Source of the DNA: Bacteroidales bacterium
Lineage (GTDB): Bacteria; Bacteroidota; Bacteroidia; Bacteroidales; UBA10428
Direction: 5' to 3'
DNA: 64,000 nt
Assembly: GCA_016926235.1 (NCBI GenBank)
Contig: JAFGOZ010000210.1
Location: forward strand, 32,784-96,783
Below, one piece after another: positions 1 through 8,721 of this stretch (the stretch's first letter is position 1; each line of letters starts with the position of its first letter). The translations under genes and the position numbers were made by a program. The notes beneath the pieces were generated by a model. The model was not told the DNA's origin. It did not search any database and was given only the letters and a program-made list of their open reading frames with translations.

Positions 1-38
1 ATAAGACCTTTAGACTTTGAATACTAAACCCAAACTAC

Positions 39-2138
39 ATGAACATTCTTAAAAAACAATCCATGTCAATGGCCGATAGTTTTTTACAAAAAGTCCTTTC
101 TTTATCCACATTACTTTTAATAATCATTGCACCATCGCTCATCAGTCAGGATGAAGCAGATACTACCATGGCAACAATTCTCGCAATGTCTTTGGAAGAA
201 CTTTTGGATACAAAAGTAACCATTGCCACAAAATCATCGCAAAAGTTAAATGAAGCTCCCTCCGTAGTATCAATTATTACAGCTGACGATATAAAAAATA
301 TGGGAGCCAGGGAATTTGAAGATATACTGCAAACCATTCCTGGTTTTGAACTCTCAAGAAGTTTTGGCGGTTATTACACAATAGGCGTAAGAGGTGTAAG
401 AGACCCCAGGATATTTTCCAAAATTCTGATTATGATGGATGGAGTACCATTTAATCAGATATTTTATGGTAATTATGTTAATTGGGGATATGTAATAGAC
501 TTAGATGCCATAGAACGAATCGAAATAATTCGCGGACCTGGATCTGCATTATATGGCAGGAATGCATTTAGTGCTGTTATCAATTTTATCACAAAAAAAG
601 GAGATAATAATGAAAAATTTATGGTAAAAAGCTCCCTTGGATCATATAATTTAAAAGCAATATCAGCATACTATGGATTTAGTAAAAACAAAATAAACGC
701 TTCCGTTGCAATCAATAAAACATATACAGATATAGCTGATTCCAAATATGATGATGGTTCAGGGAATTTAGCAAGATGGAATTTAAGCTGTAATAATTTA
801 TGGATCAATACTAATATAAGCCTGGGAGACTTATCTCTGTCTGGTATATTTATCGACCTAAATAATGGAGCTGTAATTAATGAAAGCGTAACTTACAACA
901 AGATTGGTAATTATTCTCTTGAATACAATAAACAAATAAACTCAAAATTGCATATAAACGCCAGATTTTCCGGACATAATACAACATATGAAGAGTTTAT
1001 TGAAGAAATTAAACCTGGAGTTGACACATTCTTCACAGAAGGCTTATACCATAATCCCTCATTTAAGGAGTATATGTATGGTTTTGAATCTGAAACTTCA
1101 TACAAAATTAGCCAAAATAATGACATATTAATTGGATTGCAAGGAGACTTACACGGAGTAACAGATGTTAAGATTAAATCCAATATGGATTACTCAACTT
1201 TTTCTCCAATACCAGGAATAGGTAAGGACAATCTAGTAGAATATGGACCCAGCTGGTTTGAAAATAAAGAACACCATTATACAAATTTTGCCTTTTTTTT
1301 ACAGGATATATGGTATCCTGTTGACAAGATTGGATTTACTGCAGGTGGAAGAATAGATGTGGATAGTGAAATAGGTATAGTGTTTAATCCACGCGCAGGT
1401 ATTATATATAAGCCCATCAATGAAGGAAGCATAAAATTACTATACGGCAGGGCATACCGGGCACCTGCACCCGCTGATCAATATGTAACATTTGGGTATG
1501 CAATAGGAAATAAGGATCTGAAACCAGAAATTATGAACACCTATGAGATAGTAATGGGTTATAACATTGGTCCAATGATTAATACAATTAGTCTTTACAG
1601 GAATAAATTAACGGATATGATCTATGCAGCCCAATTAGTATCCATTGACCCAAGTAATAAATATTATAACATTGGTAAGAACATCTCATCCGGCATCGAA
1701 TTCGAAAACAAATGTTACATTGGTAAAAACTTTTACTCTTACCTCAATTATTCCTACACAAAATCAGTGAATACAGATAAAACTGATAATACAGAGATTG
1801 AGTATAACCATGCCGACGTAGCACCTCATAAACTGAATACAGGTATAAACTACCTTTTTTTACATCATTTTAAGATAAATGTTAACATGTTTTATCGCAG
1901 CAAAATGGAGAAATTTTTAACATTAGCCACAGGAGAAGAAGTTAAAGATGATATCGGGAATTATGCTATATTTAATTCTACTTTTCAAATAGATAACCTG
2001 ATTAAAAATTTCAATTTCAGTTTTTCAGTTTATAATATGCTTGATAAAAAATATTATTCCCAAGATAGTCAGCATGCTTATCAACCAGCCCAACCTGGCA
2101 GACAATATATTGGTACAATAACCTATACATTGAAATAA
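39..2138 (+). CDS. TonB-dependent outer-membrane receptor (YfiR-associated type)
   Basis: 699 aa outer-membrane receptor for active uptake of a ligand powered by TonB. A hydrophobic signal segment lies at about residues 17-36. It is followed by the element SLEELLDTKV (51-60), which I know from receptors found next to YfiR/DUF4154 proteins. The plug domain runs roughly 65-185 and includes the IIRGPGSALYGRNAFSAV motif, and a beta-barrel fills the rest and ends in IGTITYTLK. The ATG at 39 is used; ATGs at 63 and 69 are also possible. It is a paralogue of the receptor at 2464, with the same N-terminal register. Its promoter would lie mostly before the window. The ligand is unknown: there is no SusD partner nearby, so glycan uptake of the SusCD type is unlikely. 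Confidence 0.9.
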   Translation: MNILKKQSMSMADSFLQKVLSLSTLLLIIIAPSLISQDEADTTMATILAMSLEELLDTKVTIATKSSQKLNEAPSVVSIITADDIKNMGAREFEDILQTIPGFELSRSFGGYYTIGVRGVRDPRIFSKILIMMDGVPFNQIFYGNYVNWGYVIDLDAIERIEIIRGPGSALYGRNAFSAVINFITKKGDNNEKFMVKSSLGSYNLKAISAYYGFSKNKINASVAINKTYTDIADSKYDDGSGNLARWNLSCNNLWINTNISLGDLSLSGIFIDLNNGAVINESVTYNKIGNYSLEYNKQINSKLHINARFSGHNTTYEEFIEEIKPGVDTFFTEGLYHNPSFKEYMYGFESETSYKISQNNDILIGLQGDLHGVTDVKIKSNMDYSTFSPIPGIGKDNLVEYGPSWFENKEHHYTNFAFFLQDIWYPVDKIGFTAGGRIDVDSEIGIVFNPRAGIIYKPINEGSIKLLYGRAYRAPAPADQYVTFGYAIGNKDLKPEIMNTYEIVMGYNIGPMINTISLYRNKLTDMIYAAQLVSIDPSNKYYNIGKNISSGIEFENKCYIGKNFYSYLNYSYTKSVNTDKTDNTEIEYNHADVAPHKLNTGINYLFLHHFKINVNMFYRSKMEKFLTLATGEEVKDDIGNYAIFNSTFQIDNLIKNFNFSFSVYNMLDKKYYSQDSQHAYQPAQPGRQYIGTITYTLK

Positions 2139-2373
2139 TAAACTAAATTAAGATTATCACTTTCCAGCATACTTATTATAAATGATATGATTGAAACAAC
2201 CAGTGCTTCTAAATTTACTTCCAAATACAAAAACAACAAGTTCAGAATATATCTTTCATCTTACTACTGTTAAAAAGGTTAGATAATCTCATTTTTTCTA
2301 ATTTTTAACAACATTTTTTTTGAAAAAATTAATTTGTTAAAAAAGATTTATTTCAGGTAATCTCATGTAAATA
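2139..2373. other. AT-rich intergenic region with a spaced direct repeat
   Basis: Non-coding stretch between the two receptor genes. It holds two near-identical 12-mers in the same direction, AGATAATCTCAT at 2281-2292 and AGGTAATCTCAT at 2355-2366 (11 of 12 match), 74 bases apart start to start. The second copy ends 7 bases before the -33 element of the downstream promoter. No terminator hairpin was seen after the first receptor. Confidence 0.55.
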
Positions 2374-2404
2374 TTTGACATTTAGTTGCATATTTATATA
2401 TTTG
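2374..2404 (+). promoter_or_regulatory. Bacteroidota-type promoter of the receptor/GNAT/DUF1611 operon
   Basis: TTTG at 2374-2377, 19 bases, then TATATTTG at 2397-2404: an exact match to the Bacteroidota -33/-7 consensus (TTTG, 19-21 nt, TAnnTTTG). Transcription would start near 2410. That rules out the upstream TTG at 2386 as the start codon and supports ATG 2464. Confidence 0.8.
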
Positions 2405-2463
2405 TGTCTCAAAAAACCTATTTTAACTACCATAAACTATGTAAGAACCCTAACCCTTATTGT

Positions 2464-4653
2464 ATGAAAAGCTTTGAAGAATCTATACGGATAAGTCCAA
2501 GGATACTTATTCCTAAAGTTCATCTTTTCATCACCCTTCTATTTTCCATTACCTCACTCCAACTCCTTAGTCAAGATGATCTGGACACATCCATGGCCGC
2601 AATTTATGCGATGTCTTTAGAAGAATTATTAGATACAAAAGTGACCATTGCCACTAAATCGGACCAGAAATTAAGTGAAACCCCGGCGATTGTATCAGTT
2701 ATTACGGCAGATGATATAAGGAAGATGGGGTTGAAAAGTTTTGAGGATATTTTATCCTTAATCCCTGGATTTGAATTCACACAACCACAAGCTGGAACAA
2801 AACCTTTCGCTATTAGAGGAATCAGTAGCTACAATACAGGTGCAAGAATGTTAGTTATGATTGACGGAACTCCTTATAATGGTGTAATGTATGGTAGTGC
2901 TTTGTTTTTTGGTGACAATATTGATGTTGACAATATCCAAAGAATAGAAGTAATAAGAGGTCCAGGATCAGCCTTGTATGGCAGAAATGCTTTTAGTGCA
3001 GTGGTAAATATCATCACTAAATCTGCAAACACAAATGAGGGCGGAAATTTTGGGATATCATACGGTAGTTATAATTCCTATAATATTCACGGGTCGTATG
3101 GAATAAGTAAAGAAAAATATAAAGCCTATTTCTCAGCAAAAAAATATTATACTGATGGAACCAATGAAAAGATTATAAATGGCATGGGAGGTGAAGGTCC
3201 ATGGAATATCTATCATGATAATCTGTTTCTTCATTCAAACATTGAAATTGGTACCCTTTCAATTTCAGGAACTTATTCAGGAATTATTGATGGCACATCA
3301 CCTGGATTTTTAAGTAGCAATAGTTATTGTGATCAAAAAATAGGTCTTTATAAAATTGAATACTCAAAGCCTATTTCAAAAAAAATTAATACCAAAGTGA
3401 AGTTTTACGGAAGAAATGAACATCGTATCCAGTTCATCGAATCTGCAAAGCCTGGACTAACTATGGAAATTGCACCTGGAATAACTATTGGTATGCTTTA
3501 CCCCGAAGGTAACTATGCCATACCAGTATATAATACCTATGTCTACGGAAGTGAACTTGAATTTGAGTACAATATTGCTCACAATAATAATCTGTTAATT
3601 GGATTACAAGGTGATTTTCATGGAGTAAAAAATGCCACGATAAAGGCAAACTACGATTTTAATAATTATTATCCAGGAGGAACATTGAATTTACCTCTAA
3701 CCTACCTTGAAAATGATACAGTAATCAGATATTATACAAAAGATAATATGCCATCTTTTAAAGGATCAGAGGGTTGGATTTTAGATGGAGGCCATGACTA
3801 TAGCAACTTTGCTGTTTTAATCCAGGATGTATACTATCCTCATAAAAACGTTGGTTTAACAATTGGTGGACGATATGATATTGATAGTGAAATTGGCAAT
3901 GTATTCAATCCTCGCCTGGGTGTTGTGGTCGGGTTCCTTAAAAAATTTAATATAAAGCTTTTATATGGACAAGCATATCGTGTACCCACGTGTAGCGAAC
4001 AATATAAACTCGTAGGTTTTGATATTGGAAATAAAGATCTAAAGCATGAATTAATCAGAACATCTGAAGTATCAATTAGTGTTAAAGAAAGGAAGTATTT
4101 TGCTCAGGCAGTGTTTTTCTATAATTATGCTAAGAATTTAATTGTTAGAAATGTAGATGATAAAAAGTACTATAATATTGGATCTAACAACTCATATGGT
4201 ATTGGTCTTGAACAAAAGTTTTATATAAACCAAATGATATCAACATTTGCAAATTATAGCTATATTATTTCGGAAAATGTAGAAAAAATTAACGGTGTTT
4301 CTCGAACATTTGATGCACCAAATATGTCTGAGAACAAATTTCATGTCGGAGTTAATTATGAAATTATTAATAAGCTGAATTTTAATACTTATGTAAGATA
4401 TCAGGGACCTATAGTTAAATTTGAAAAACGCAACAGTATTACTGGTGAGTACGAACCCGTCTCACAGCAGACCGTTGGAGACGTCTTTCTTTTGAATTCA
4501 ACTCTTCAATATACAGTTCTCAAAACTCTAAATATTTCCTTATCTGCCTACAATATACTTAACCATGAATATTATTATCAAGATACAGACAATGCAGTCC
4601 AGCCAAAACAGAATGGGATAAATTTCATGGTCAGGATAAATTATTCTTTTTAA
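2464..4653 (+). CDS. TonB-dependent outer-membrane receptor, second paralogue
   Basis: 729 aa if started at ATG 2464; an in-frame TTG at 2386 lies inside the promoter and is rejected. The signal segment is around residues 18-36. The element SLEELLDTKV sits at 51-60, the same position as in the receptor at 39, followed by a plug with VIRGPGSALYGRNAFSAV and a beta-barrel ending in an aromatic C-terminus (INYSF). It heads a run of seven closely spaced genes; the next gene starts 11 bases after its stop. Receptors of this kind next to YfiR-domain kinases suggest uptake coupled to sensing. The substrate cannot be read from the sequence. Confidence 0.92.
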   Translation: MKSFEESIRISPRILIPKVHLFITLLFSITSLQLLSQDDLDTSMAAIYAMSLEELLDTKVTIATKSDQKLSETPAIVSVITADDIRKMGLKSFEDILSLIPGFEFTQPQAGTKPFAIRGISSYNTGARMLVMIDGTPYNGVMYGSALFFGDNIDVDNIQRIEVIRGPGSALYGRNAFSAVVNIITKSANTNEGGNFGISYGSYNSYNIHGSYGISKEKYKAYFSAKKYYTDGTNEKIINGMGGEGPWNIYHDNLFLHSNIEIGTLSISGTYSGIIDGTSPGFLSSNSYCDQKIGLYKIEYSKPISKKINTKVKFYGRNEHRIQFIESAKPGLTMEIAPGITIGMLYPEGNYAIPVYNTYVYGSELEFEYNIAHNNNLLIGLQGDFHGVKNATIKANYDFNNYYPGGTLNLPLTYLENDTVIRYYTKDNMPSFKGSEGWILDGGHDYSNFAVLIQDVYYPHKNVGLTIGGRYDIDSEIGNVFNPRLGVVVGFLKKFNIKLLYGQAYRVPTCSEQYKLVGFDIGNKDLKHELIRTSEVSISVKERKYFAQAVFFYNYAKNLIVRNVDDKKYYNIGSNNSYGIGLEQKFYINQMISTFANYSYIISENVEKINGVSRTFDAPNMSENKFHVGVNYEIINKLNFNTYVRYQGPIVKFEKRNSITGEYEPVSQQTVGDVFLLNSTLQYTVLKTLNISLSAYNILNHEYYYQDTDNAVQPKQNGINFMVRINYSF

Positions 4654-4664
4654 TTTTTTTCGGA

Positions 4665-5480
4665 ATGAATATTGAATATCGAGAACTGAGTTCTTTTAAA
4701 GAATTTAGAGAATGTGCCAAGCTCCAGGAAAAAATCTTTGGATTGTCTGATTTAGATAAAATATCACCTCTCATTCTTAATAAATACTCCAAAGATTTTC
4801 CTCCTATGGGAATTGCAATTGGAGCCTTTCTGGAAAATTTTGACCAAACCAAAATGATAGGTTTTCTTATTATTCATGCAACCTTTATTGAACGATCTGC
4901 ATATGGTATGGCCATCGGAATTCTACCCGAATACCAAAATGGTATATACGGCAATGGATTAATGAGAGAACTTTACGCTTCTCTAGTTAGGCATAATATT
5001 GATTATTTGTATGGCATATATGATCCTCTTGAAGGAAACCTGGGTAAATTCTATCACAACTTATTTGGTTTCTATGGAATTGGATTTGAACAAGACTGCT
5101 ATGAATATTCTGATGAAAAAGAAATTTTAAAGCAAGCTATACCTAATGATAAAATAGTATTCAGATGGGATATAAAAAGTTCAAGAGTTATTGATCGTTT
5201 GAATAATAAATACGAAAAAGTCAGACTTCAAGATATTCTTGACGAATATCCCATTATTGACCATGACAACTTTGAAGACTTTGACAAAGTGCTTGTTGAA
5301 ATACCATATGGCTGCAATAGAATAGAACAAAGTATGGATGAGAATATTCTGTATTGGAAAATGAAGTTACGCCACAGATTATCAACATATCTGAATGAAA
5401 GAAAGTATGTAATTACTGAATGTCTGTCAGGAAAACTGGATGGTAATAAAAGATTATTCTATTTATTAGAAAAGAATTAA
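4665..5480 (+). CDS. GNAT-family acyltransferase, COG3375-like (first copy)
   Basis: 271 aa, predicted cytosolic. The first 150 residues look like a GNAT acyltransferase: a LQEKIFGLSDLDKISP start, a core strand then AIGILPEYQNGIYGNGL as the acyl-CoA pyrophosphate-binding turn, then YGIYDPLEGNLGKFYHNLFG. These landmarks resemble the COG3375 group, some of whose relatives N-acylate amino acids in D-to-L conversion pathways with enolase-type racemases. The C-terminal 120 residues are family-specific. It is a paralogue of the gene at 6564. It starts 11 bases after the receptor and ends 1 base before the DUF1611 gene, so co-expression is very likely. The acyl donor and substrate are unknown. Confidence 0.75.
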   Translation: MNIEYRELSSFKEFRECAKLQEKIFGLSDLDKISPLILNKYSKDFPPMGIAIGAFLENFDQTKMIGFLIIHATFIERSAYGMAIGILPEYQNGIYGNGLMRELYASLVRHNIDYLYGIYDPLEGNLGKFYHNLFGFYGIGFEQDCYEYSDEKEILKQAIPNDKIVFRWDIKSSRVIDRLNNKYEKVRLQDILDEYPIIDHDNFEDFDKVLVEIPYGCNRIEQSMDENILYWKMKLRHRLSTYLNERKYVITECLSGKLDGNKRLFYLLEKN

Positions 5481-5481
5481 A

Positions 5482-6564
5482 ATGCTTCAAAAAAAATATA
5501 GAAATACAGATTCCATAATAATTGCACATGGATATGTTGGTAATATACTTGGAAAAAGTATCAATGGCATTTTAATGCATAGTTCATTATTTCATATTGT
5601 TGCAATCGTAGATAAAGAAAAGGCTGGTTGTGATACAAGCACGATATGTCTTGGAGTTAATATTACAGTACCCATTTTCAAAGATATTAATGAAGCATTC
5701 ACTCTAAACCCAAAAGTAGCAATACTAATTGGCAGCCCAGGTAAGGATAACTTAGAGGAACTTAAATTATGTATTAATAATCATATAGATTTAATCAATT
5801 CATCATTTGTTTTTCTTAATGATTTTCCTGAATTGGTTAACCCAGCATTGAATAATAATACCCAGCTGATCGACCTAAGAGATGTCCCCAGACTAGGACG
5901 CGATGCAGATGGGAGCATTCTGAATATTAAAGCCAAGGTTGTTTTTGTAGGAGGCACAGATTGCGGATTAGGCAAAAGAACAGCAGCATTTGAATTGGTA
6001 AATGAAGCAAAAAAGAGAGGGATTAATGCAGCATTTGCCGCCACAGGACAAACAGGCTTGATGTTGGGCTGTGACCGGGGTATTGCTTTTGATGCTATAC
6101 CTATTAATTATACTGCCGGCGCCATAGAAAAACTAGTTACTGATTTAGATGAAGATGGATTTGAAATGATTTTCCTTGAAGGTCAAGCTTCCATAATGCA
6201 TTATGGGACCTCCTCAGTATTAACTATGCTCCATGCGAGCAATCCCCACGCTATAGTTTTAGTTCACGATCCAACCAGGGAATATCATGTTGTATATGGA
6301 AATTCACCTATTTTTAAAATGTGTGAACTCGAGCGGGAAATAAGTATCATAGAGAATATATATCTGCCAGGGGGCAGCAGATATAAAGTGGTAGCAGTAC
6401 CTACGATTGGATTGGAGAATGTACAGAGATTGAAAAAACAAATCGATTTACCGGTTGCAGACGTCCGTCAAAAGGGAGGTCCGGCACTAATACTCGATGC
6501 TGTATTGGAACATCTGGAAAAAACCTACCAATGGCAACCTTCAACCAATAAATTACCTGTATAA
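5482..6564 (+). CDS. DUF1611 family protein, DgcN-like
   Basis: 360 aa. The N-terminal half is Rossmann-like (IIAHGYVGNILGKSINGI near residue 13, ILIGSPG near 81). The C-terminal half carries the family's P-loop-like motif GTDCGLGKRT at 158-167 and GQTGLMLG at 189-196, then FLEGQASIMHYG. This is the DUF1611 family, whose described member DgcN N-acetylates D-glutamate and works with the racemase/epimerase DgcA. No DgcA-like enolase-superfamily gene lies in this cluster, so the usual partner is missing. Here the gene sits between two paralogous GNAT genes: 1 base after the first and overlapping the second by one base (TAATG). Role inferred: N-acylation or activation of an amino acid. Confidence 0.8.
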   Translation: MLQKKYRNTDSIIIAHGYVGNILGKSINGILMHSSLFHIVAIVDKEKAGCDTSTICLGVNITVPIFKDINEAFTLNPKVAILIGSPGKDNLEELKLCINNHIDLINSSFVFLNDFPELVNPALNNNTQLIDLRDVPRLGRDADGSILNIKAKVVFVGGTDCGLGKRTAAFELVNEAKKRGINAAFAATGQTGLMLGCDRGIAFDAIPINYTAGAIEKLVTDLDEDGFEMIFLEGQASIMHYGTSSVLTMLHASNPHAIVLVHDPTREYHVVYGNSPIFKMCELEREISIIENIYLPGGSRYKVVAVPTIGLENVQRLKKQIDLPVADVRQKGGPALILDAVLEHLEKTYQWQPSTNKLPV

Positions 6565-7367
6565 TGGATATCAAAATTGAAGAACTAAAAGTCCATCAGC
6601 AATTTCAGGACGTCCTGAAACTTCAGGATAAAATCTGGCAATTATCTGACCGTGATAAAATTTCTCCCATCACACTGAGATCAATTAGTATGGAATATCC
6701 CCTGATGGGCATATCCCTCGGAGCATACCAGAAAGATGAAATGGTCGGATTTGTTGTGTGTATGCCTACACGTATTCCCGGAACCCTGTTTGGTCTTATT
6801 ATGGGTGTTTTGCCCGAATATGAAGGCAAGAATATAAGTGATAAGCTAGTGGCCGGAATCCTGAAATTTTGCATACAAAAAAATATTACCAAATTATGCT
6901 GGACTTTTGAACCACTTGACCAAAAACTTGCCCATTTTTACATAACCAAATATGGAGCAATTGTAGTAAAATATATGCCTGATTATTATCAGGTTGAAGA
7001 CAAATTGAATGAAGGGCTTCCAATTGATCGTTTTATTGCAGATATAAGCCCATTATCCCCCAGAGTGGTTGAACGTGTGAATAGAAAATTGTCAGAGCAT
7101 AAGACAATTGAACTTTTTAACACAATTCCCCAGGCAACCCCTTCAGATATGCCAAATAACAGATCAATACTAATCGAAATCCCGAATGATTATCAAAATC
7201 TAAAAAAAACAAATCCAGAAAAAGTATTGAGTTTTAGAAATAATACAAGAATACTTTTTGATGAATATATAAATAGGAAGAAATATTTTATATCTGACTT
7301 TATCTCGGTACCCGATGTGAAAAACAACAGGTACTTCTATTTACTTGAAAACAAGAGTTTTATCTAA
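6564..7367 (+). CDS. GNAT-family acyltransferase, COG3375-like (second copy)
   Basis: 267 aa paralogue of the gene at 4665. Shared landmarks are VLKLQDKIWQLSDRDKISP, MGVLPEYEGKN as the CoA-binding turn, WTFEPLDQKLAHFYITKYGA, and LSPRVVERVNRKL in the second part. The last three are closer to typical COG3375 proteins than those of the first copy, which suggests that the first copy has diverged. The start ATG overlaps the stop of the DUF1611 gene (TAATG, translational coupling), and the aminotransferase begins 14 bases after its end. Likely cytosolic; substrate unknown. Confidence 0.77.
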   Translation: MDIKIEELKVHQQFQDVLKLQDKIWQLSDRDKISPITLRSISMEYPLMGISLGAYQKDEMVGFVVCMPTRIPGTLFGLIMGVLPEYEGKNISDKLVAGILKFCIQKNITKLCWTFEPLDQKLAHFYITKYGAIVVKYMPDYYQVEDKLNEGLPIDRFIADISPLSPRVVERVNRKLSEHKTIELFNTIPQATPSDMPNNRSILIEIPNDYQNLKKTNPEKVLSFRNNTRILFDEYINRKKYFISDFISVPDVKNNRYFYLLENKSFI

Positions 7368-7381
7368 CATATAATACATCA

Positions 7382-8653
7382 ATGTTTACCAAACAATATA
7401 AGTTTTTCAACCAATCAACCCGTCTGGCTTTATTTGAAGGGGTTAAAGGGTATGTTGACAAGTCTGAATCAATTCTGGAGGAGATTGAAAAACTGAAAAC
7501 TACTTACAATTTAAAACAAATATATCGTTACGACCTGGGAGAAAATGTAGACGGTTTTTCACCAAAGGTTGCTACCTATCTGAATAATTTAATGAACAGC
7601 AATGAATTGTTTTCATTATTAAACCAATATCCGGATATTACACATAAAGCATTACGCATACAACTAAGTAACATCTACCAGATACCAAGAGAATGTTTTG
7701 TAATCAGTACAGGACTTGATTCCATACTTGACTTAATTACGCGAGTTTTCTTTGAACCCAAGGATATTTATCTAATGCCACTTCCAGGATTTTATCTTTT
7801 TGAACAATATTCTGAAAGAATGGGTGCTGTTCCTGTTTTCCTTAACTTGAAAGAAGAGGATCAGTTTGCATGGACTAACGAATCAGCTAAAGAATTTAAA
7901 GAATTAATTATAAAATTCAGGCCCAAACTCATTTGGATTTCAAATCCAAGCAATCCCACAGGTCAAATTATACCAGAACCTCTGCTTAAAGAAATACTTT
8001 CTATTGCCCATTCATACAATGTTTTTGTTGTAATTGACGAAGCTTATGGTGAATATGTGGGACTATCAGAATCTTCTGCATCCTCTTATATCATGCAATA
8101 CCCTAATATAATGGTTTTAAGAACATTCTCCAAAGCTTATGGACTGGCTGGTTTACGTTTGGGTTATCTTATGTCATCTTCATCCGATATAATAAAAGGG
8201 CTACTTACACATAGGCATCATTTTCCAGTCTCTCAACTAACACTTGATATTGCAAAAATCGCACTAGGTGACAATGAATTTATATATGAGACCATAAAAC
8301 ACTGCAGACGTAGAAGAATGCTTTTATTTAGTGACCTTTATACTTTACGGACCTTTGAATATATTCCTTCATACACAAGCATTTTTATGCTAAAAAACAA
8401 ATATCTTTCCGGACAGAAGCTTCATAAAATATTAAAGATGAACGGAATACTCACATCCATAATACCCCAAACCGGATTAGCAAATAAAAACTTTATTCGT
8501 GTTACAGTCCGTAATGAAATTGATAATGAGTACTTTTATTCCATTTGCAAACAAATTGATGACCGGATTTGGGCAATAAAGGAAGAATTAGTAAGACTAG
8601 ACAATAATTCAAAGATTCCGGAATTTGATCTTTCAAGCATTATTATTCAATAA
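7382..8653 (+). CDS. PLP-dependent aminotransferase, class I/II (HisC-like)
   Basis: 423 aa fold-type I PLP enzyme. Visible signatures are NPSNPTGQ, the PLP-contacting Asp in VVIDEAYGEYVG, and the Schiff-base lysine K251 in FSKAYGLAGLRLGYL. Spacing and motifs resemble histidinol-phosphate aminotransferase and its decarboxylase relatives. However, about 60 extra N-terminal residues and a cluster with no other histidine genes argue against biosynthetic HisC. It is in an operon with two acyltransferases and a DUF1611 protein, so it probably transaminates (or decarboxylates) the same amino-acid-like metabolite. The next gene is 68 bases downstream. Confidence 0.85.
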   Translation: MFTKQYKFFNQSTRLALFEGVKGYVDKSESILEEIEKLKTTYNLKQIYRYDLGENVDGFSPKVATYLNNLMNSNELFSLLNQYPDITHKALRIQLSNIYQIPRECFVISTGLDSILDLITRVFFEPKDIYLMPLPGFYLFEQYSERMGAVPVFLNLKEEDQFAWTNESAKEFKELIIKFRPKLIWISNPSNPTGQIIPEPLLKEILSIAHSYNVFVVIDEAYGEYVGLSESSASSYIMQYPNIMVLRTFSKAYGLAGLRLGYLMSSSSDIIKGLLTHRHHFPVSQLTLDIAKIALGDNEFIYETIKHCRRRRMLLFSDLYTLRTFEYIPSYTSIFMLKNKYLSGQKLHKILKMNGILTSIIPQTGLANKNFIRVTVRNEIDNEYFYSICKQIDDRIWAIKEELVRLDNNSKIPEFDLSSIIIQ

Positions 8654-8721
8654 AAATACAGATGTAAGTTAAATCTAAGTAGATAAATTTATATATTAGC
8701 AGAAATAAGGCTAATATTTTG

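Noticed and set aside
2386..2463. Upstream extension of the second receptor from an in-frame TTG
   Set aside because: It overlaps the consensus promoter (2374-2404) and places 26 non-signal residues before a good signal peptide.
5482..6564. DUF1611 protein as a cobyrinate synthase or kinase because of its P-loop-like motif
   Set aside because: GTDCGLGKRT followed by GQTGLMLG is the DUF1611 pattern and no cobalamin gene is nearby.
7382..8653. Aminotransferase as the biosynthetic HisC
   Set aside because: Extra N-terminal residues and no histidine genes around; kept as HisC-like only.
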